A stretch of 5,009 nucleotides of DNA from an uncultured Bacteroidales bacterium. Lineage in GTDB: Bacteria; Bacteroidota; Bacteroidia; Bacteroidales; UBA932. Location of the stretch: contig CAMCIE010000133.1 in assembly GCA_945874815.1 (NCBI GenBank), positions 1-5,009 of the forward strand, in the 5' to 3' direction. The notes below the pieces were generated by a model. It did not search any database, had not been told where the DNA came from, and saw only the letters and a list, made by a program, of their open reading frames with translations. The position numbers were made by a program, and so were the translations under genes. Of this stretch, positions 1 through 5,009 are shown one piece after another (the stretch's first letter is position 1; every line of letters starts with the position of its first letter).

Positions 1-3
1 GCA

Positions 4-606
4 TCAGTCAACGTCGTCGGTGAGGTTGCCGGAGTCGATTTCTGGTTGGATGAAATTTTCGCGGGCATATTCCCATAGCTTCAATGAGCCTTCGGATGAA
101 CGGGCGTTCCTCTCCAGCACTTGGGAGAGTTTGCGTCCGCCTTCCCTCCAGGCACGACCACAGCTGGCATGCTGCAGGAGAAGGGGCTGGAAGTTGTCAA
201 GGGTGTGGGCGAACTTCGATTCGGCAGTGCCCCAGTCCTCAAACTCGTCCCAGAGAGCACGCATCTTCCCTGCCAGATCTTCCGGAAGCTGGGAGTACAG
301 CCTGTCGGCGGCGGCCAGTTCTCTCTCCCGCTGTGTCTTCTTCCCCTCCTCGTCGTATGCGAAGGTATCCCCAGCGTAAATCTCCACGAGGTCGTGCACA
401 AGGAGAAGGCTCACCACCTTCAGCACATCCACTTTCTCATTGGCGTAATCTGAAAGCAGGAGTGCCATCACGGCCATGTGCCATGCGTGTTCCGCATCGT
501 TCTCCAGACGCTCTCCGTCAGAAAGGTAGGTGCGCCGCTGCACAAATTTCTCTTTATCAATGAGTTTACAGAATTCAACTATCTGCAAAAGCCTGTCTTC
601 TGTCAT
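4..606 (-). CDS. HD-domain phosphohydrolase, YfbR/HDDC2-like 5'-deoxynucleotidase
   Basis: Complete 200-residue cytoplasmic protein (ATG at 606-604, TGA at 6-4). The metal-binding HD signature is complete: H40 in NDAEH, H71-D72 in LLVHDLVEIYAGD, and D137 in HTLDNFQ. E75 and D80 follow the HD pair in the positions that are conserved in YfbR and human HDDC2. Residues 106-137 (SQLPEDL, ALWDEFED, TAESKFA) also follow the HDDC2/HD_3 pattern. Family members are about 200 residues long and remove the 5'-phosphate from deoxynucleoside monophosphates using a divalent metal; that activity is inferred here. There is no signal peptide or membrane segment. The gene has its own predicted promoter and lies behind the terminator of the upstream glycan genes, so it is probably an independent unit. 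Its bases look richer in G+C than the preceding gene, as expected for a core gene next to an accessory locus. The ribosome site is weak (AAAGG about 12 nt before the ATG). The family is secure; the exact substrate is not. Confidence 0.93.
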   Translation of the reverse strand: MTEDRLLQIVEFCKLIDKEKFVQRRTYLSDGERLENDAEHAWHMAVMALLLSDYANEKVDVLKVVSLLLVHDLVEIYAGDTFAYDEEGKKTQRERELAAADRLYSQLPEDLAGKMRALWDEFEDWGTAESKFAHTLDNFQPLLLQHASCGRAWREGGRKLSQVLERNARSSEGSLKLWEYARENFIQPEIDSGNLTDDVD

Positions 607-698
607 ATAGTATTATCGCCTTTATGTTCCTGTATCAGGTGGTTTAACCCAACGTGATAAATAAAGAATTTGTATCTGTATCAGCTGTTGCCTATGAA

Positions 699-730
699 CA
701 AAGGTACAATAAAAAAGTCACGAGGACAAG
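699..730 (-). promoter_or_regulatory. Bacteroides-type promoter for the HD-domain gene
   Basis: On the minus strand TACCTTTG (706-699) matches the Bacteroidetes -7 consensus TAnnTTTG exactly. Upstream, CTTG (730-727) matches three of four bases of the -33 element TTTG, with a 20-base spacer, which is in the usual range for the primary sigma factor of this phylum. Transcription would start near 692-695, giving a leader of about 87-90 nt before the ATG at 606. The -33 element lies inside the 3' arm of the preceding terminator hairpin. This is a motif match only. Confidence 0.65.
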
Positions 731-757
731 ATTCATAGTAAATCCTGTTCTCGTGAC
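711..757 (-). terminator. Rho-independent terminator after the lipoprotein gene
   Basis: On the minus strand a 17-base arm (757-741, starting GTCACGAGAACAGG) pairs with a second arm (733-717, ending CCTCGTGAC). There is one A-C mismatch and one G-U pair, and the loop is 7 bases (TACTATG). The hairpin is followed at once by TTTTTT (716-711) and then ATT. It begins 18 bases after the stop codon at 778-776. On the plus strand the stem is followed by AAATGAATT with no T run, so termination should be effective only for minus-strand transcription. It marks the end of the beta-helix operon. Confidence 0.9.
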
Positions 758-775
758 AAATGAATTATGCCAGCA

Positions 776-2986
776 CTATCTCTGCGCGCCGAATGATTTG
801 TATGTTTCTACCTGGGTGAAGATACCGTTTGTGAAGTCTTCTGTCGCAAATGGATTCTCATTCTTGTTGTACAATTCACCGCTTCCATCATTTGCATAGT
901 AATTACATTTCAGCCTCTGTGAAGGAACTGAGTTGGCATAGCATGCGAGGTTGGATTTGATTGTAAATCCAGCAGCATTTTTGTCTGTAGGATAGAGGAT
1001 ACCTGTATATTTATCCTTAACCAGTGCTGCATAATCAGGAAGGTAGAACAAGTTGCTGACTACGTTTGCTGTGGCAATGTGTTTTGCAGCAAAATATCCG
1101 TTTGCAGCTTTGGCATAAACTTTTGCAAATGTATTCTTTGTAATCTCGGCAGACGAGATGATTGCATTGTTGTTCTTGAATATCTGGAAACCTGTAAGAT
1201 CGCCGTCAGTGCAGTAGAAGATGTTGTTCTTGAAGGTAAGAGCATATTCTGTCTCATTGTTGGTATTAGTTGACAGGATATTCTTTTCAGCCGAATTTGC
1301 ATGGAGTTTGACATCGCAGTCAATCATGCTGAAACTTGCAATATTGTACTGAGAATACATGAAGTTATAATCCTTTGGCAATTCAAATTCACAATTTTCG
1401 AATGAAATTGTTTCAAAGACAAAGGTCTTTTCAGCATCACCGTTGGCTCCCATCATATTGCCGGAAGCTGCAGTCATGCCAGTCACGTATTTCACATTGT
1501 ACATATAGAAATAATCCTCATTTTCAGTAGCTTTTACGGTAAGTTGTCCTGCACGGGATACTGTCACTCTTGCCTCTGTGTTGGATGTAACGATAGTATT
1601 GAGTATGCCGGCAGAAATTGTTGCATCTGTCACAGCCGGGTCAATGAAATATACTCCTGCCGTTCCGATTTCCTTGTTCTCGCTCTCCGCAGTGATATAA
1701 TGTGCATCCGGATGGGTAGTCTTGTTGATGGTAAGTCCACCGATAGCAATGTCCTCACCCTTCATGTATTTGCCATAGAGGCCCGGGAACTCAGGCTCTG
1801 GCTCCGGAAGTGTCTTTCCGGAAGCCGAAACGACTTCTCCGAGAGTATCTCCGTTGATTGGAAGAACATAGATAGTGTATTCGGTGTCAGGTGCAAGGCC
1901 TTCTGCTGTGACTGTGCTGCCTGTTCCGGCTTTTCCTTCAGCTGCAATCTTTTCTGCAGCAGGAGCAGCTTCTGAAGATGCCTGAATGATGTATTTCCAT
2001 TCTGTAATATCGATAACGGAAACCTTGAAAATCAAGGCATTGACATCAGCTGACTCAAATACAACCGTTGCAGCAGGGTTCACTACAACAGGTACATCGC
2101 TAAGCTGAACCTTGACCTTTGAAATGGACGAGAAGCCGGTTGCAGAAATCGCGAGGATGCAAACATCAGTCTTGCTGTCAGCTGATACTGCCTTGGTAGA
2201 AGCCCCCGGAGCTGTTACAGAAAGTGTTGTTTCGCTCAGGCTTGCAGTCCATCCCTGGGGAGCAGTCACCATTGCAGAAGCAACTCCTTTCATAGTGACG
2301 GTGAAATTCTTGGTTTCACCAGCATTGAATACCACAACTTCCTCAGCATTGCTGATTGAGCAGATAAAGTCTGCCACGACAGGAAGAGAGTAAGTCTTGC
2401 CATCCTTTGTTACAACGATGAGTTTGCCGTTTTCAACCTTTACGTCGTTGAACCATTTGTCCTGAGCTCCTCCCTCCGGAATAGCTTTTACAGGATTGCC
2501 ATCGGTACCCTTAACCTGTGAAAAGGTCTTTCCGCCATCATAACTTACTGTCCAATAACCGTTTGCATCAACACCAAACATTGGAGTCACGCCGTCTGAA
2601 CCGACAGCCTTGACTTTCTGTCCGCCTACGAGGATGTACTCAGCACCTGTGCCGTAGTCAACCATCCAATAGCCGTCCTTGTCAATCGAAACGACCGGAG
2701 CATTGGCAACTCCGACACTGCCTTGGGTGAGGGTGATGGTGCGACCGTCACCGAGGGTGATGGTATAAACACCGTCTTCTTCCTTTATATTGCTGATGAT
2801 TCCTCCTGATGCGAGAGCCTGCAGAGACTCTATGTTTGAGTTGAGGGATTTCACCTGATTTTCAAGTGCAGTAACCCTGTTTTCCAGTTCGTCCACTCTC
2901 TGTTCGATTTGCGCGATATCAGAGCAGGAAGACATAATGCCTGCAAATAGTGCAGTGAAAAGAATAAATGATAATATCTTTTTCAT
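776..2986 (-). CDS. DUF4988-type lipoprotein with Ig-like, FN3-like and C-terminal beta-helix domains
   Basis: Complete 736-residue protein, probably a surface or outer-membrane lipoprotein that binds or processes a glycan. The ATG at 2986 is chosen because it opens a typical lipoprotein signal: MKK, a hydrophobic run 4-18, and the lipobox MSSC with C21. Residues 24-58 form a five-heptad coiled coil with a/d positions I24, I27, V31, L34, V38, L41, V45, L48, I52, L55. Residues 60-200 carry DUF4988-like features: ITLGDGRTITLTQG, then two DGYW/NGYW repeats near 104-110 and 142-149, and KLIVVTKDGKTYSLPVV. Residues 205-297 look like an Ig/BACON sandwich (APQGW), 305-393 like FN3 (LAPDTEYTIYVLP), followed by the acidic proline linker PEPEPEF. 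Residues 415-736 form a right-handed beta-helix with six recognisable rungs, resembling DUF4957/DUF5123. It is probably co-transcribed with the upstream gene, with a 19-nt gap. No catalytic residues can be assigned; a binding or adhesive role is equally possible. Confidence 0.88.
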   Translation of the reverse strand: MKKILSFILFTALFAGIMSSCSDIAQIEQRVDELENRVTALENQVKSLNSNIESLQALASGGIISNIKEEDGVYTITLGDGRTITLTQGSVGVANAPVVSIDKDGYWMVDYGTGAEYILVGGQKVKAVGSDGVTPMFGVDANGYWTVSYDGGKTFSQVKGTDGNPVKAIPEGGAQDKWFNDVKVENGKLIVVTKDGKTYSLPVVADFICSISNAEEVVVFNAGETKNFTVTMKGVASAMVTAPQGWTASLSETTLSVTAPGASTKAVSADSKTDVCILAISATGFSSISKVKVQLSDVPVVVNPAATVVFESADVNALIFKVSVIDITEWKYIIQASSEAAPAAEKIAAEGKAGTGSTVTAEGLAPDTEYTIYVLPINGDTLGEVVSASGKTLPEPEPEFPGLYGKYMKGEDIAIGGLTINKTTHPDAHYITAESENKEIGTAGVYFIDPAVTDATISAGILNTIVTSNTEARVTVSRAGQLTVKATENEDYFYMYNVKYVTGMTAASGNMMGANGDAEKTFVFETISFENCEFELPKDYNFMYSQYNIASFSMIDCDVKLHANSAEKNILSTNTNNETEYALTFKNNIFYCTDGDLTGFQIFKNNNAIISSAEITKNTFAKVYAKAANGYFAAKHIATANVVSNLFYLPDYAALVKDKYTGILYPTDKNAAGFTIKSNLACYANSVPSQRLKCNYYANDGSGELYNKNENPFATEDFTNGIFTQVETYKSFGAQR

Positions 2987-3005
2987 GTTATTGGTTGTTT
3001 TTTTG
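2987..3005 (-). promoter_or_regulatory. A-rich translation start without Shine-Dalgarno
   Basis: The 19 bases between the TAA of the upstream gene and the ATG at 2986 read CAAAAAAACAACCAATAAC on the minus strand. They contain no GGAGG-like sequence. A- and T-rich starts of this kind are common in Bacteroidetes, where the Shine-Dalgarno contact is often not used. There is no room for a promoter or terminator, which supports co-transcription of the two genes. The sequence also decides the start: the in-frame codon at 3151 would overlap the upstream gene by 146 bases and has no signal peptide. Confidence 0.6.
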
Positions 3006-5009
3006 TTATTTCTTAAGTGCTGTAAGCCATGCAGGGACTGCTCCCAGACGGGCTTTGAGCTGGGCTTCATAAAGTGATTCCGGCTCGACAGGCGTGCCGT
3101 TGCTGCTGTCCAGGAGGGTCTGTTCCTGGTCGAAGGTTGTTGCCTTGCCATGGAATCCTACCACAATCGGAGGCAGGAATTTCCACCAGAGACTATTGTG
3201 GTCCCACCAGATGAAGGTACCAGGCTGGTCTGTTGTTGATTCGAAATTCCATACAGTCAGGTCGGCAAGGTGATTCGGTACCTGTACCTGGTCACCTCCC
3301 TGGCGCCACCTCATCCAACCGCCTTTGCAGCAGTCAATCAGGGTAGCTCGAGGTTGTGTGGCATGGGACTCGAAGCAACTGTCATCGCCCCAGACATTCC
3401 TCCACAGGACGGTACCCATGGACTGTTTCGATACTCCCACAGCATGGTACTGTCCGGCATTTTCCATAAAGGTGGAAGGGTTGTCAATCATGGCTCCGGA
3501 AGCGGTGTCTGTGGTTGCTCCGATGAATATCCTTGAAGATACCTGAGAACGGATGGAGGAATGTCCCCTGTTGCCGCTGAATGTTATGTCATAGACTGAG
3601 CAATTGGCGCAATTGGTCAGGGAAGACGCCTCGCTGACACTTACAAAGCCTACCCTGCGCATCCATGAGTTGGTCAGTCTGGTCATGTTCACCGGTTTGT
3701 AGGCTCCGTCATCCTGCCAGCTTCCGTGATGGATAAAACCTTCTTTGGAATTGCCTTTGAATGTAAGGTCTTCAACTCCGACATTCTCATAGTGAGGATA
3801 TTTATCAATGCGCCAGTTGTAGTTTTGGGCTCCGGTGAAAGCCGTGTACCGCAGATCGACTTCATGCATTACAGGCTCCACGAAAGTGACTGTGTTGCCA
3901 CTGATGGATCTGATCTGGTGATAGTCATAGACCTGAACTCCCGTGCCTACGATATTGGTCATGTTCGCAAGTTCAGCCGCCGTTGGATTTCCAGCCTCAA
4001 GTTCAGCCTTGACAAAGGCAGGGTCATTATTGACAACTGTCAGACACACCCATTGTCCTTCGCTTAAACCAGTTGTAGATTCAACCTGAACCGAGTATGA
4101 ACCTTTGGGCGCATTTGCGCTGACCTTTGTGATTTCAGAAAGTCCGCTATTGTGTTTCAGTTCTATCATGGCAGGAGAACTATACAGCACATTCTCGTCC
4201 AAAGGCTTGTTCGGATCCTGCATCACGATTGTGGTCTTGTCCCTGCCTGCTCCACGTAAGATAAAATTGCCTGACCTGATCTGGATTGTCTGACTCGGGC
4301 TCTTGCCTTCGAGAGGGACATCATCTTCTGCAGTGTGCAGGATGAATTCACCTTCAGGAAAATATACAATGGCGTTGGCTTTATCCTTGCTGTCGAAAGT
4401 GATTATATTGTTTGCGTTTACACTATAATTGACGCCGAGCGCAGCTTTCAGGCAAGCCAGAAACGCCTCTCTATCCGACTTGCCATCGTTGGGGACCGCA
4501 CCGTAGTCTGTTACATCATAGACCTTGTATCCAAGGGTGGCTGCCTCAGCGGGAGCAATCTCCCCATGCTGATAGCCGGCGTATGAATAATCCAGAAGTA
4601 CATTGTCCTGATTCTTGGCAAGGAAGTCATTGAAAACCTTGCAGTATGCCTCAGTCCAATACTCAGCCTTAAGGTTGAAAGTCAAGTCGATACGCTTCAG
4701 AAGGCCGTCTTCGGATACAACAATCACTTCGACGGTGTACTCCCCTTCCGTGCAGCCTCGTCCTGACGTCACAGACAGAACTCCATCCGCATATTCTGCA
4801 CTCCATCCCTCAGGCACCCGGAACATCATCTGAGACACTCCGGCAAGAGTTGCCTTATACCTTAAAGTCTGGCCAAGAAGAATCTGAGCGCCAGGCGAAT
4901 AGCCTTCAATCTCCATGTCAAAATCGTTCACGACTGGTATCCTTACCTCAGCTTCTTCGTTTGCAAGGACGAATACCATCTCCTGTTTGGCGGCATCATA
5001 GGTCACTTC
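3006..5009 (-). CDS. Pectate-lyase-like parallel beta-helix protein, DUF4955-like C-terminus (5' end outside window)
   Basis: Partial gene: 667 residues are visible, the stop is TAA at 3008-3006, and the frame stays open to the right edge. The GTG at 5006-5004 is an internal valine, not a start. Numbering from the first visible codon, residues 3-28 (ending IPVVNDF) resemble the end of a DUF4988 region. Residues 29-114 form an Ig/BACON-like sandwich (VPEGWSAEYADGVLSV). Residues 160-621 form a right-handed beta-helix of the pectate-lyase-3/GH28-like superfamily: YDVTDYGAVPNDGKSDREAF (164-183), YFPEGEFIL (216-224), FILRGAGRDKTTI (249-261). An insert lies at about 287-392. The end carries DUF4955-like features: ESHATQPRATLIDCCKGGW, WWDHNSLWWKFLPP (601-614) and SLYEAQLKARLGAVPAWL near the C-terminus. 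Such proteins are secreted and likely act on an acidic or branched polysaccharide. Polar residues that could be catalytic include H483, R487, H522, K528, E547, H549 and R554, but none is proven. It could also be a non-catalytic binder. By analogy with the next gene, the missing start probably encodes a lipoprotein signal and coiled coil. Confidence 0.85.
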   Translation of the reverse strand, partial: EVTYDAAKQEMVFVLANEEAEVRIPVVNDFDMEIEGYSPGAQILLGQTLRYKATLAGVSQMMFRVPEGWSAEYADGVLSVTSGRGCTEGEYTVEVIVVSEDGLLKRIDLTFNLKAEYWTEAYCKVFNDFLAKNQDNVLLDYSYAGYQHGEIAPAEAATLGYKVYDVTDYGAVPNDGKSDREAFLACLKAALGVNYSVNANNIITFDSKDKANAIVYFPEGEFILHTAEDDVPLEGKSPSQTIQIRSGNFILRGAGRDKTTIVMQDPNKPLDENVLYSSPAMIELKHNSGLSEITKVSANAPKGSYSVQVESTTGLSEGQWVCLTVVNNDPAFVKAELEAGNPTAAELANMTNIVGTGVQVYDYHQIRSISGNTVTFVEPVMHEVDLRYTAFTGAQNYNWRIDKYPHYENVGVEDLTFKGNSKEGFIHHGSWQDDGAYKPVNMTRLTNSWMRRVGFVSVSEASSLTNCANCSVYDITFSGNRGHSSIRSQVSSRIFIGATTDTASGAMIDNPSTFMENAGQYHAVGVSKQSMGTVLWRNVWGDDSCFESHATQPRATLIDCCKGGWMRWRQGGDQVQVPNHLADLTVWNFESTTDQPGTFIWWDHNSLWWKFLPPIVVGFHGKATTFDQEQTLLDSSNGTPVEPESLYEAQLKARLGAVPAWLTALKK

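Larger units (their letters stand above)
607..775. other. Intergenic region with terminator and promoter
   Basis: This 169-base gap separates the lipoprotein gene from the HD-domain gene. Read on the minus strand it holds, in order, a hairpin terminator, an overlapping Bacteroides-type promoter and a leader of roughly 90 nt. The leader contains the 9-mer CTGATACAG twice (684-676 and 638-630) but no fold that I recognise as a riboswitch. I see no supportable gene in it on either strand. Confidence 0.7.

Noticed and set aside
84..563. 159-residue plus-strand open frame opposite the HD-domain gene
   Set aside because: The translation is rich in Arg, Ser and Pro, as expected for an antisense shadow of a G+C-rich gene. 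The opposite strand encodes a complete conserved HD protein.
717..757. Inverted repeat considered as a transposon end or recombination site
   Set aside because: The stem-loop lies just after a stop codon and is followed by a T run, which a terminator explains fully. No transposase or second copy is present.
654..899. 81-residue plus-strand open frame
   Set aside because: It runs through the promoter, the terminator hairpin and the antisense of the lipoprotein C-terminus, and has no recognisable domain.
1544..1975. 143-residue cysteine-rich plus-strand open frame
   Set aside because: It is antisense to the FN3-like and beta-helix regions. Its cysteine and serine richness comes from reading Ala/Thr/Glu codons backwards, and no start signal is visible.
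2987..3151. 55-residue N-terminal extension of the lipoprotein frame, starting MARQQPSTRN
   Set aside because: It overlaps the end of the upstream beta-helix gene, has no signal peptide, and would bury the clear lipoprotein signal that starts at 2986.
5004..5006. GTG as the start codon of the beta-helix gene
   Set aside because: The frame is open to the window edge and the homologous region of the neighbouring protein continues upstream, so this is an internal valine.

Overview
The window most likely comes from a gut-type member of the Bacteroidetes (order Bacteroidales). The support is a lipoprotein of the DUF4988 type, with a cysteine lipobox followed by a coiled coil and DGYW-type repeats. 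Two further points are an A-rich translation start with no Shine-Dalgarno sequence and a match to the Bacteroides -7 promoter element TAnnTTTG. Genus cannot be fixed from this sequence. All three genes lie on the minus strand, so they are transcribed from the right edge towards the left.

Right part (3006-5009): the 3' part of a large gene whose start lies beyond the right edge. The visible 667 residues hold the tail of an N-terminal lipoprotein-like region, an Ig/BACON-like beta-sandwich, and a long right-handed parallel beta-helix of the pectate-lyase-3/GH28-like superfamily. The C-terminus resembles DUF4955 proteins. Middle part (776-2986): after only 19 nt comes a complete 736-residue lipoprotein with a coiled coil, a DUF4988-like region, an Ig/BACON-like domain, an FN3-like domain and a C-terminal beta-helix (DUF4957/DUF5123-like). 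The two genes look like one operon. They share the same N-terminal module but carry different beta-helix domains, so they look like a paired, surface-directed glycan-binding or glycan-cleaving set of the kind found at the end of a polysaccharide utilization locus. No SusC/SusD pair or regulator is visible, so that assignment is inferred.

Left part: a strong rho-independent terminator (711-757) closes the operon. A Bacteroides-type promoter (699-730) starts inside the terminator and probably drives the last gene (4-606), a complete 200-residue HD-domain protein of the YfbR/HDDC2 5'-deoxynucleotidase type. That gene belongs to nucleotide housekeeping and seems unrelated to the glycan genes.

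There are no rRNA or tRNA genes, insertion sequences, CRISPR arrays or attachment sites that I can see. The least ordinary content is the paired beta-helix cassette, whose substrate and catalytic activity are unknown.
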